Shown piece by piece: positions 27,864-36,202 of a stretch of DNA of 64,000 nucleotides (position 1 is its first letter; every line of letters starts with the position of its first letter). Source of the stretch: Thermospira aquatica (GTDB taxonomy: Bacteria > Spirochaetota > Brevinematia > Brevinematales > Thermospiraceae). Both the position numbers and the translations under genes were made by a program. The stretch covers positions 1 to 64,000 of the forward strand of contig NZ_CP073355.1 of the NCBI RefSeq assembly GCF_023525255.1, read 5' to 3'. The notes beneath the pieces were generated by a model. That model was not told the DNA's origin and did no database searches. It saw nothing but the letters and a program-made list of their open reading frames with translations.

Positions 27864-27893
27864 CCCTCTCCCCGGATATTTCCAGGGAGAGGG
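27864..27893 (-). terminator. Terminator after the 189-aa-class lipoprotein gene
   Basis: Stem CCCTCTCCC/GGGAGAGGG; on the minus strand followed by AGAAAATTTT. Confidence 0.6.
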
Positions 27894-27902
27894 GAATGGT
27901 AT

Positions 27903-28460
27903 TTAATCTTCGAGTTTAAACTTCCAGGCTGCGTTTACCACCTTGAGATCCTTTGCCTCGGGAATATCCCGATACAACATATCCAGATCCTCTTTCATCG
28001 TGTCAGTCGAAACGATGTCGTAGGTTATCCAGTAAGAATCATCCTTGGTATAACCACTTTGATGAAATCGGACATAGCCAAGATAGGTGATCGTATTCTC
28101 CTTCACCTCAAACTCGTAACCAACAGGGAAAGACCGAGCCCCGCTATCTCCCCCACTCACACCCCATTCATCGATAGCGTACGTCCCTGGTTTCACCCGA
28201 TAGAAATAGTATCCCTTCGTCGATGAGGTTGCTCCAATTGAAAAAGGCTTTTCGCCGTTTTCCGAAAGCGGAACAATCTGGAGATTCATCATGAGATTAA
28301 ACGAGGTGTTTTCCCTGATAAGCTCACGCGTCCCATAAAGATAGCCCCAGGGACCACCAGCCTCTTGTTTCAAAAAGGTCTCCCGTGTCAGGCTCTCCTT
28401 ACACCCCATCGTCACCAACACAAACAACACCATACTTACCCATGCGATACATCTCTTCAT
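27903..28460 (-). CDS. Hypothetical lipoprotein
   Basis: 185 aa from ATG 28460. Lipobox VTMGC gives a lipidated Cys near residue 20. The mature part is predicted to be beta-rich (YYFYRVKPGTYAIDEWGV, GYEFEVKENTITYLGYVRF), similar in style to small transthyretin-like surface lipoproteins, with no family I can name. GGAGG sits 5 bp before this ATG and overlaps an alternative ATG at 28472. Own terminator downstream. Confidence 0.7.
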   Translation of the reverse strand: MKRCIAWVSMVLFVLVTMGCKESLTRETFLKQEAGGPWGYLYGTRELIRENTSFNLMMNLQIVPLSENGEKPFSIGATSSTKGYYFYRVKPGTYAIDEWGVSGGDSGARSFPVGYEFEVKENTITYLGYVRFHQSGYTKDDSYWITYDIVSTDTMKEDLDMLYRDIPEAKDLKVVNAAWKFKLED

Positions 28461-28515
28461 CTTTTCCTCCATTTTTTATATATTTTATGGTCTTATCTCT
28501 TTTTGTGCCTCATCA

Positions 28516-29529
28516 TCAATGCCCTGGATGACCCATTTCCAGTATCTCATCCATCCCATCCTCCTCGTCATACTCAATACCCTCCAGAAAGGTACCAGAA
28601 AAGTGCCTGAAATCGGTCGTTTTCTCCCACTGTTTCCCCCCGAGAGGCTTCACCATGAGTTCAGAAAACTCTGAAAGCTTCCAGTCACCTATCCTGTTCG
28701 CTACCGCTCTATTCATCTTCACTTTGCCTGTTTTGGGATCTCGTATCGTGAAATCCTCCCCACTGTAGTCTTTTCTTGTCTTGCGGTAGACATAGATCCC
28801 ACCATCCGTCATATCAAACTCAATGATATGCACATCATGGGTGATCCCCATCTTCTTGAGACTCCCGGCAAACCGACTGCTGGGATCATACCAAATAAAA
28901 TGGGGCACGTAGGCAGGGATTCGGACAAGAAAACGATCTTTGTACACCTCGAGAAAATTCTTCTTATCCTCTTCGAGAACAACTACATCGTATTTTTTAC
29001 CCTGGTAAAAGAATTCTATCTCACTTATACACGTATCATCATATCGGGTTCCAGGATAGGTAGAGAGGACTCTAAAAGAAAACCATTGAACCTTTACAGC
29101 TCTTCCCAACTTTATCTCTTGAGGTCCCCACTCATCTTTTAATGGAAACACTTCTCCATTGATCACATATTCATCCTCAATTTCTCCCTCCTTTTCTACA
29201 TAGAGAACTCCTGCTATACCAATTTCTTTTACCCTGTTGTTAGCCAGGTACACATTTGTATTCTTTTGATACCCATTGTAAATCACTATAGTGTCAATAA
29301 AAAAGGGTTCTCTAAATACTATTCGAAAATAAGGAGGGACATCACTCGCTGTGTAGTTGGTGTTTACAGCTACACAGGTAGAGAGGTTTTTGTCTAACGC
29401 CAGATAAGGAAAATAGGGGGGTACCACCGCCTGCCAGGCATTCTCTCTATTCGTTCCATCTAGGCGTATCTGCCCATACGCTACCGTTATCCCCAAGATG
29501 AACCATACTATCACAAAAAATCGTTTCAT
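28516..29529 (-). CDS. Secreted discoidin/NADase-type glycan-binding-like protein
   Basis: 337 aa. Signal peptide MKRFFVIVWFILGITVAYG. Residues about 25-190 have the pattern of a discoidin-like glycan-binding module (ALDKNLSTCVAV, YFRIVFREPFFIDTIVIYNGYQKN, WFSFRVLSTYPGTRYDDTCISEIEFF). The C-terminal block KPLGGKQWEKTTDFRHFSGTFLEG also ends the two 70-aa proteins at 30960 and 39003, so it is a shared module. AAAGGAGG precedes the ATG. Confidence 0.65.
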   Translation of the reverse strand: MKRFFVIVWFILGITVAYGQIRLDGTNRENAWQAVVPPYFPYLALDKNLSTCVAVNTNYTASDVPPYFRIVFREPFFIDTIVIYNGYQKNTNVYLANNRVKEIGIAGVLYVEKEGEIEDEYVINGEVFPLKDEWGPQEIKLGRAVKVQWFSFRVLSTYPGTRYDDTCISEIEFFYQGKKYDVVVLEEDKKNFLEVYKDRFLVRIPAYVPHFIWYDPSSRFAGSLKKMGITHDVHIIEFDMTDGGIYVYRKTRKDYSGEDFTIRDPKTGKVKMNRAVANRIGDWKLSEFSELMVKPLGGKQWEKTTDFRHFSGTFLEGIEYDEEDGMDEILEMGHPGH

Positions 29530-29542
29530 ATTTTTCCTCCTT

Positions 29543-29713
29543 TTATTGGGTGACTATGAAACTGCGCCCTTCTTTACCATACACACTTTGAGCAAATGCC
29601 CACTTATCCTCTGACTTTTTCCCGCCAAACAGCTTGGCGAATTCTTCAAAGTCGTCCCTGTAAATGGTCTGACAGCCGTGAGACCAGTTCCACTGGGAGG
29701 TATGAGAAACCAT
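29543..29713 (-). pseudogene. Fragment with SHGCQ motif
   Basis: 56-codon frame that begins right after the stop of the SH3 gene. It reads MVSHTSQWNWSHGCQTIYRD, then DDFEEFAKLFGGKK and so on. SHGCQ resembles the catalytic Ser-His-Gly-Cys of L,D-transpeptidase-like proteins, but the rest of a domain is missing. It looks like the 3' end of a larger gene; no ribosome site of its own is seen. Confidence 0.45.
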
Positions 29714-29719
29714 CGCTTG

Positions 29720-30601
29720 CTACTCCTCCTCATCCAGATAGATATCCACCACCCAGCCTTTAATTGTATTACCCTTCTTGTCCTTAACGCCTGTGTCTAT
29801 GTATACCCACTTAGCCGTTCTGTCACTAATCGTAAAAGTAACATCCGACCGCTTAAGTATCTTAACCCTTGCTCCCTTCTTTAGCTTTAGTAATACAGCC
29901 GAGTTTGTAGAAGCTTCGGCACGAACGTTTACATTGTCGCCGGTGAGGATGTGGTAGTCATTGGTTAAATTTTCCAAACTATAGGACGAAGAATAAATTT
30001 TACTTTTTATTCTTACCAATTGACCATTTTCATCTTCACAAGAAAAATTATAATAACCTTCGTTGTCAAGTACGAATAAATTATAGAGATAATATTTTGA
30101 GTCCGTTGGTGTTGAATCTCTTGCTAAAAATACAACTCCCTTCTTAAATACTCTGCCTCTTATCTTTTTCCCTTTTTCATTATATCTAATATATGTGCCG
30201 TCTTTATAAAAAGAGTAGTTATAATATGAATCCCCCATTGAACCAATGACTTTAAAAGATTCAAAGTTCGTCACTCTTTCAAAATCATCGGGTTTAGCTA
30301 CACCACTTTTTCTTGCCCATCCAAATATTATATCTTCTCCTTTAGCAGGATTTTTATATACCCCAGTATTTATATAGACCCATTCTCCATATTTATCAGC
30401 CAGATTTTTATTTATCAACTCAGGGTTATAAACCACAAAGAAACCCGCTTTAAGAGTAGTAATTATATTGGAAGAAATGGAAGGGTATTCATAGACATTA
30501 AGATTTTCCTCAACAACAATCATACCAATGTCTTTTGAATGGCCAAAAATAGGATTAAAAATAACCAATGATACAAGTAAGGTTATAACTTTGTTTATCA
30601 T
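29720..30601 (-). CDS. Secreted protein with two SH3b-like domains
   Basis: 293 aa. Signal peptide (MINKVITLLVSLVIFNPIFG), an N-terminal SH3b domain (about 28-100, VEENLNVYEYPSISSNIITTLKAG ... EWVYINTG), a middle beta-rich region, and a C-terminal SH3b domain (about 220-290, GDNVNVRAEASTNSAVLLKL ... KWVYIDTGVKDKKG). Bacterial SH3 domains usually bind cell wall peptides. Markedly AT-rich compared with the core genes. It follows the peptidase-like gene by 20 bp. A decayed relative lies at 37699-38620. Confidence 0.7.
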   Translation of the reverse strand: MINKVITLLVSLVIFNPIFGHSKDIGMIVVEENLNVYEYPSISSNIITTLKAGFFVVYNPELINKNLADKYGEWVYINTGVYKNPAKGEDIIFGWARKSGVAKPDDFERVTNFESFKVIGSMGDSYYNYSFYKDGTYIRYNEKGKKIRGRVFKKGVVFLARDSTPTDSKYYLYNLFVLDNEGYYNFSCEDENGQLVRIKSKIYSSSYSLENLTNDYHILTGDNVNVRAEASTNSAVLLKLKKGARVKILKRSDVTFTISDRTAKWVYIDTGVKDKKGNTIKGWVVDIYLDEEE

Positions 30602-30621
30602 AAAATTACTCCTGTTCTTAT

Positions 30622-30963
30622 TTACCGTATTGTTATATGCAAGTGATGTCTATGATTATAGTAGTCTCCTGATTTTAAGTTCTGTTGTCTCCAGAGATTT
30701 GGATGTCTTTCTGGTCTTGAACTATACCCATAAAATTCCCAAGGTCCAAGAGCTTGACTTACTCTATTATCTCCAACAAATTGATTATAGACTTCCCTTA
30801 TGAATGCTGTCTGTGTTTGTCCATTTTCATTATTAAAGTAAGCCACTTCATTTCCACGATATACTCTTATAATATCTATCCCTCTTCCCGACCCATGAGG
30901 GCTTGTAGCGCTATTCCTCCACAAGCTTGATACCTGAATACTATCCACATTCACACTCCTCAC
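30622..30963 (-). CDS. Small LAS-type (M15-like) metallopeptidase, copy A
   Basis: 113 aa. SPHGSGRGIDI supplies HxxxxxxD and HRHHLHITIR supplies HxH, together the zinc site of the LAS fold (D-Ala-D-Ala peptidases of the M15 kind), so a peptidoglycan peptidase is likely. It starts with GTG overlapping the TGA of the upstream gene (GTGA). No signal peptide of its own. Compared with copy B (38626-39006) the first 31 residues and the last ten are nearly identical while the middle differs. Confidence 0.6.
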   Translation of the reverse strand: MRSVNVDSIQVSSLWRNSATSPHGSGRGIDIIRVYRGNEVAYFNNENGQTQTAFIREVYNQFVGDNRVSQALGPWEFYGYSSRPERHPNLWRQQNLKSGDYYNHRHHLHITIR

Positions 30964-31172
30964 TGACTACTTCTATCCAGAACCATCCCCATCCAACCTA
31001 CGTCATGCATAACACCCTCCAGAAATGTCCCACTAAAGTCTTTAAAATACGGCGTCTTTTCCCACTCTTTACTCTCTCGTGGTCTTACCATAAGCCCATA
31101 CACCACACCTCCAGCTACTGCAAACTTTCTCACACCACGCTTCAGTGCTTCTTCATACTCTTTCCACATCAT
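30960..31172 (-). CDS. 70-aa protein with WEKT-FSGTFLEG tail, copy A
   Basis: Starts MMWKEYEEALKRGVRKFAV, has a short hydrophobic AVAGGVVYGLMV stretch, and ends in the WEKTPYFKDFSGTFLEG block shared with the discoidin-like protein. Stop overlaps the GTG of the peptidase gene. Function unknown; may be the remnant of a larger secreted protein used as a leader cistron. Almost identical to 39003-39215. Confidence 0.55.
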   Translation of the reverse strand: MMWKEYEEALKRGVRKFAVAGGVVYGLMVRPRESKEWEKTPYFKDFSGTFLEGVMHDVGWMGMVLDRSSQ

Positions 31173-31264
31173 AGACACTTCCACGTTTTTTTATTTTTTG
31201 TTTTTTTTCGGTACATTATACATTCACTGGAAAATTTTGTCAATGGGCATTTGTCACAATTTTT

Positions 31265-32180
31265 GCTGTTTCCTTGTTGCAGTGTAAGAAGGGACGCTTG
31301 TTGCTATTACCTTATCGCAGTACAAAAAACTCCAGCTATTACCATATTGCAGTTAATGCGTGAAACCCGAAAGTTATTCCCTTGTTGCAGTGGAAAACAG
31401 CAATGCTCTTACCTTTTCACAGTCAAAACGAGAAAATTTATTCCCTTATCGCAGTTGGTCTTTCCCCGGTAGCTCTTTCTTTATTGCAGTTGAGAAGCAG
31501 GAAATTTTTTAGCTATTACCCTGTTGCAGTCGGAAGGTATTGTTTAGTGTTGCGGGAAAAACTCTTGCTGTTACCTTGTCACAGTGGGAAAAATTCCGGT
31601 TATTACCATGTCGCAGTGAAAGCTTGAAACCTGAAAGCTCTTCCCGTGTTGGAGGGGAAGGGAGAGAGGATATGAGCTATTACCTTATCGCAGTTAAAAA
31701 GACTGCCATGCTCTTCCCTTGTCGCAGTGTGCCTGTCATGCGGGCTATTACCTTGTCGCAGTGAACTGGAGGGAATTAAGAGCTCTTCCCGTGTTGCAGG
31801 AGAAAAAAAATCTTTTGCTATTACCATGTTGCAGTTTGGAGTTCAAGACTTAAAAGCTTTTTCACTATTGCAGTGGTGGATGAAGAGGAGTCTTTTGCTC
31901 TTCCCATATTGCAGTCAAAAACACCGTGAAAGCCGTTGCAATTGCAGTGGCAATCGAGGGAGAAGCTCTTACCCTATCACAGTTTTACACTCCGCGCTCA
32001 CACTGCAAAAAAGTAATAGCTCATGTTGAAAATTCCAGAGTCACCATCTCCCCGGATTTTGCTTATCCTCCTCAAAACTTGCTATTCCCTTATCACAGTC
32101 TAAGATGAAGGGCTAAACTGCAACAAGGAAAGAGCACCCGAAAAGTTCAACAAAGAAAAAAGATCTTCCTTTATCACAGC
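31265..32180 (+). repeat. Interspersed 19-mer array A
   Basis: About 24 degenerate copies of GCTMTTMCCNTRTYRCAGT. Forward copies start at 31265, 31303, 31335, 31373, 31405, 31437, 31472, 31512, 31567, 31599, 31637, 31676, 31710, 31744, 31782, 31817, 31856, 31897, 31932 (short), 31965, 32081 and 32162; reverse copies at 32002 and 32117. In the regular part the period is mostly 32-41 bp; spacers are 13-22 nt, unlike each other and rich in A and G. No credible gene. The array is cut off at about 32192 by an insertion sequence. Confidence 0.85.
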
Positions 32181-32292
32181 CACAACAAAAACCATTGTGT
32201 CAAGAAAATTGTGTCTAGTCTCTGTCAAATAAATTAAAATGTCACCTTTTTATTGAAATAGAAATGTCACTTTTTTATGCCGAAACTCTACG

Positions 32293-33564
32293 GGCAGTGT
32301 ATACTTAATTGTGTCTGGTAGGAAAAAGATAACCTCCTGTGATAATATAAATAAAACTATCACAGGAGGCCAGATATGATTGAGACGAAGAATATTTTAG
32401 AGCTATTCAAACCAATTGTCAAGGAAGTATTAGAGAGTATGTTAAAAGAGGAAAGAGAGATTTACCTGGAAAACAATCCTCCCACAAAAGGCAATGGCTT
32501 TTACGAAAGGGATTTAAAGACAGCTTTTGGCGAGCTTACAGCCATACGTGTTCCAAGAACAAGGGATAATGGATTTAAAAGTGCCCTTCTTCCCTATCGC
32601 AAACGCATCACAGAAGACTTAGATGCATTAATCAGGGCTATGTTGATATCAGGAATGTCAACAAGGAAGATAGCAGAAGTTTTAAAAGAGCTTTATGAAA
32701 TAAAGATTTCTTATGCTAACATCTCAAGGATAAGCCAGGTAGGCATAGAAGAGATTCAGAAGTGGCGTAGTCGCCCTCTCATGGAAGAATATGCCGTGGT
32801 ATTTCTGGATGCTATGGTGTTTCTATCAAGAGAGATAGGGTAGAAAATGAATCAATATATGTAGCTATAGGCATTACACCTGAGGGAAGACGGGAGATTT
32901 TAGGATACTACCTGCCAGGAGGCATGGAAAGTGCTTATAACTGGCGGGAAATTTTGGCAGATATAAGAGAAAGAGGTGTCAAACAGATTCATTTTATTGT
33001 CTCTGATGGCTTAAGTGGTATGAAAAACGTCATAACAGAGATATATCCCCACGCAAAGTATCAGCCCTGTGTAGTCCATGTCATGAGAAACATACTGGCT
33101 AAAGTGAGAGTTCAACACAGAAATATCATTGCCACTGAAATAAAGAGGTATTTCATGCCAAAGACAAACAGGAGGCAGAACAATTGTTTATGAAATTTAT
33201 ACAAAAATGGAAAAATATCTATCCCAACTTAATGAATAACCTCTTGACAATAAGAGAGAGAATATATTAACTTACATGGAATACCTGAAGGAATACGAAG
33301 CATGGTGTATACAAACAATGCCCTGGAAAGACTCTTTAAAGAACTTAAAAGGAGATTAAAAACAATGGAAATGTGTCAAAGCGAGGCTTCAGCTGAGAAA
33401 TATCTTTACCTGTTATTAAGATACCAAAATGAGAAGTTCTTAAAAAGAAAGTTAAAAAATTGGGAGTATTACTTTCAACTCTATCGTGAGCAACACTCAT
33501 ACACCAAAGAAAATATTCACAGCGAGGTTATCCTATGACTAGACACAATTTTCTTGACACAATG
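32293..33564 (+). mobile_element. IS256-type element 1, innermost
   Basis: 1272 bp inserted at the very 3' end of the ISNCY-type transposase. Perfect 8-bp target duplication ACTCTACG (32285-32292 and 33565-33572). Imperfect terminal repeats share AATTGTGTCT 14 bp from each end. A stem-loop CCTCCTGTGATA/TATCACAGGAGG (about 32334-32369) lies before the transposase start, overlapping its ribosome site. Confidence 0.85.
32376..33538 (+). pseudogene. IS256-family (mutator) transposase 1, broken
   Basis: N-terminal 150 residues are good (RDLKTAFGELTAIRVPRTRDNGF, VVFLDAMVF), then a one-base loss near 32822 shifts the frame. A middle piece (FIVSDGLSGMKNVITEIYPHAKYQPCVVHVMRN) and a C-terminal piece (YTNNALERLFKELKRRLKTME) follow in other frames. 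The frame break near 33152 (an A missing in EIKEVFHAKDK) is shared with element 2. Confidence 0.85.
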
Positions 33565-34727
33565 ACTCTACGACCATAATCATCTATTTCAAAAAAGTTC
33601 AATTCGATATTTTTCTTAAAAATATGTATACTTCCATCAAGCCAGGTTTTTAAGATAACATTGTCCCCGGGTTTTATGGCTATAGGTTGTTTCTTTTCAA
33701 TCTGGTATATTCTTTTAGAAAACTTTATTGTATAATCTCTATAGACTTTGCACTCGGCCGTATAACAAACATAGTTCCTTAAGTCCTGATCAGGCATTAA
33801 TGCAATATGAAAATCTTCATCCGACAGAGGTTTTTTACTAAATTTTCGGTTATTCTTTTCCCAGTAATATTCTTTCAAAAAACGATTGGCACTGTCAATA
33901 TCCTTTATGTTTTTAGTTTCATTTCTGCTATTAACCTGTCCTGATGGATCCCATTCCATCTCTACGCGTCCTTTTGCCTGGGGACTATGGGCATATATCA
34001 TTTCTATCCCCAGCCTATGGCAGACCTCTCCAAACTTTGTTAGAGGCAATTTCCCTGCAAGCTGTTCTTCTATGGTCGCTTCCCGTTTCGTATAGAACAG
34101 GCTTTTATAATCACAATAGATCGAATAAGGAATACCGTATTTCATTATCCAGTCAAACAAACATTGCAGCGCTACTTGTGTCGTTTCTCCTGTGTCGAAA
34201 AGACCGTAAGATGTGCCTGTAGCATCATCCACCATATTCATCAGACAGACTTCTTTGCCTGTCCCAAACCAGTCGTGAATGCTGCCGTCCATTTGAATCA
34301 TTTCTCCAAAATGCTCTTTTCTCGGCCTTCTGGTACGGTGTTTCGCAGTTTTTCTTATTTTCTTCCACAATCCTGTTTCCATCATCCATAAACGAAGCGT
34401 TGATGCTCCTATTTTTATATGATGTTCCTCATAAAGCTTTTCAGCTATAAATGTCGGCTTAAAACCTTTATAATTATTCCGTACTATCTGCATAATTTTC
34501 TCTTTGATATCACTGCTAATTCTGTGATTCCCCGGTTTGCCTATTAATTTGTGATTGAGGGCTTCATCACCCTTTGATAAATATTCTTTAAAAATTCGAA
34601 TAAGTTGCCTTCTGCAAATCCCCAGTATTATTGCAGCATCTTTCTGCTTGATTTTCTTGTTCTTTACCATCTCCAGTATTTTTGCCCTCTTCTGTGCTTT
34701 AAGTGTCATCGTTATCACCTCTCTCAT
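33528..34727 (-). CDS. ISNCY-family DDE transposase 1, last residues replaced
   Basis: 399 aa from ATG 34727 (AGAGG 6 bp upstream). N-terminal helix-turn-helix (KKIKQKDAAIILGICRRQLIRIFKEYL), then the integrase-like core FGEMIQMDGSIHDWFGTGK, CLMNMVDDATGTSYGLF and a later Glu in the KGRVEMEW region. The natural end is GRRVSA (seen in element 2). Here the inner IS256-type insertion changed it to GRRV plus 11 foreign residues, so the enzyme may still work. All other ISNCY and IS256 transposases in the window are frameshifted. Confidence 0.8.
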   Translation of the reverse strand: MREVITMTLKAQKRAKILEMVKNKKIKQKDAAIILGICRRQLIRIFKEYLSKGDEALNHKLIGKPGNHRISSDIKEKIMQIVRNNYKGFKPTFIAEKLYEEHHIKIGASTLRLWMMETGLWKKIRKTAKHRTRRPRKEHFGEMIQMDGSIHDWFGTGKEVCLMNMVDDATGTSYGLFDTGETTQVALQCLFDWIMKYGIPYSIYCDYKSLFYTKREATIEEQLAGKLPLTKFGEVCHRLGIEMIYAHSPQAKGRVEMEWDPSGQVNSRNETKNIKDIDSANRFLKEYYWEKNNRKFSKKPLSDEDFHIALMPDQDLRNYVCYTAECKVYRDYTIKFSKRIYQIEKKQPIAIKPGDNVILKTWLDGSIHIFKKNIELNFFEIDDYGRRVIVSRKLCLVIG

Positions 34728-34830
34728 CTGCAACCTCTCGTTTTTTTAGTTGCAGTATTTTAAAAGGTGACATTTCTATTTGCACAAAGTGTGACATTTT
34801 AAATTGTTTTCGACAGAAAATTGTGTCTAG

Positions 34831-35992
34831 TCATAGGATAACCTCGCTGTGAATATTTTCTTTGGTGTATGAGTGTTGCTCACGATAGAGTTGAAAGTAA
34901 TACTCCCAATTTTTTAACTTTCTTTTTAAGAACTTCTCATTTTGGTATCTTAATAACAGGTAAAGATATTTCTCAGCTGAAGCCTCGCTTTGACACATTT
35001 CCATTGTTTTTAATCTCCTTTTAAGTTCTTTAAAGAGTCTTTCCAGGGCATTGTTTGTATACACCATGCTTCGTATTCCTTCAGGTAATTCCATGTAAGT
35101 GAATATATTCTCTCTTATTGTCAAGAGGTTATTCATTAAGTTGGGATAGATATTTTTCCATTTTTGTGTAAATTTCATAAACAATTGTTCTGCCTCCTGT
35201 TTGTCTTTGGCATGAAATACCTCTTTATTTCAGTGGCAATGATATTTTTCTGTGTTGAACTCTCACTTTAGCCAGTATGTTTCTCATGACATGGACTACA
35301 CAGGGCTGATACTTTGCGTGGGATATATCTCTGTTATGACGTTTTTCATACCACTTAAGCCATCAGAGACAATAAAATGAATCTGTTTGACACCTCTTTC
35401 TCTTATATCTGCAAAATTTCCCGCCAGTTATAAGCACTTTCCATGCCTCCTGGCAGGTAGTATCCTAAAATCTCCGTCTTCCCTCAGGTGTAATGCCTAT
35501 AGCTACATATATTGATTCATTTTCTACCCTATCTCTCTTGATAGGAAACACCATAGCATCCAGAAATACCACGGCATATTCTTCCATGAGAGGGCGACTA
35601 CGCCACTTCTGAATCTCTTCTATGCCTACCTGGCTTATCCTTGAGATGTTAGCATAAGAAATCTTTATTTCATAAAGCTCTTTTAAAACTTCTGCTATCT
35701 TCCTTGTTGACATTCCTGATATCAACATAGCCCTGATTAATGCATCTAAGTCTTCTGTGATGCGTTTGCGATAGGGAAGAAGGGCACTTTTAAATCCATT
35801 ATCCCTTGTTCTTGGAACACGTATGGCTGTAAGCTCGCCAAAAGCTGTCTTTAAATCCCTTTCGTAAAAGCCATTGCCTTTTGTGGGAGGATTGTTTTCC
35901 AGGTAAATCTCTCTTTCCTCTTTTAACATACTCTCTAATACTTCCTTGACAATTGGTTTGAATAGCTCTAAAATATTCTTCGTCTCAATCAT
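34831..35992 (-). pseudogene. IS256-family transposase 2, broken
   Basis: N-terminal 172 residues intact to VAIGITPEGRR, then a G is lost near 35476 (element 1 keeps it). The frameshift in the EIKEVFHAKDK stretch is the same as in element 1. The C-terminal 117 codons are open (34831-35184). Confidence 0.85.
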
Positions 35993-36142
35993 ATCTGGCC
36001 TCCTGTGATAGTTTTATTTATATTATCACAGGAGGTTATCTTTTTCCTACCAGACACAATTAAGTATACACTGCCTCGAAAAGGGAACGTTGCTTCAAAA
36101 TAAAAAAGTACTCCAAATCTGTGTATAAAATAATCCAGTTCA

Positions 36143-36188
36143 TGGCTCGACAAGCTCGCCAACCGTGGCTCGACAAGCTCGCCAACCG
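36143..36188 (+). repeat. Two tandem 23-bp units in IS copy 2
   Basis: Two exact copies of TGGCTCGACAAGCTCGCCAACCG, same place as the three-unit run in copy 1. Confidence 0.9.
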
Positions 36189-36202
36189 GAATTGGGTTGG
36201 CG

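Larger units (their letters stand above)
32221..34815 (-). mobile_element. ISNCY/IS1202-family (ISTde1-like) element 1, interrupted
   Basis: About 1315 bp once the inner IS256-type element is removed. Ends TGTCGAAAAC and TCTGTCAAAT. Flanked by a perfect 17-bp target duplication GAAAATTGTGTCTAGTC (32204-32220 and 34816-34832), which lies within the terminal repeat of IS256-type element 2. Long duplications of 15-18 bp are known for the ISTde1 group. Confidence 0.85.
32193..36075 (-). mobile_element. IS256-type element 2, split by a nested IS
   Basis: Outer shell of a three-level nest. Its transposase-3' end is 32193-32220 and the remainder is 34833-36075; between them sits the ISNCY-type element and its 17-bp target duplication. 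End sequences CATTGTGTCAAGAAAATTGTG and, at the other end inward, GGCAGTGTATACTTAATTGTG. The flanks do not match: left is array A, right is the left end of rve-type copy 2, so one side was later rearranged. Confidence 0.8.

Noticed and set aside
29720-30601. Immunity gene for the LAS-type peptidase
   Set aside because: The adjacent SH3b protein has its own signal peptide and wall-binding folds; nothing in it shows an inhibitor role, so I did not name it as one.
30927-31472. Long open frames across arrays A and B on the plus strand
   Set aside because: They are low-complexity readings of the 19-mer (recurrent LLFPCCS, YYLIAV), break between the two arrays and have no ribosome site.
31265-32180. 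CRISPR array
   Set aside because: Repeats are 19 nt and degenerate, spacers 13-22 nt and unequal, some copies are inverted, and no cas gene is present.
31265-32180. TIGR-type tandem interspaced guide array
   Set aside because: The average period near 36 bp is suggestive, but there is no alternation of two short repeats with two fixed-length spacers and no Tas/Nop-like gene in the window.
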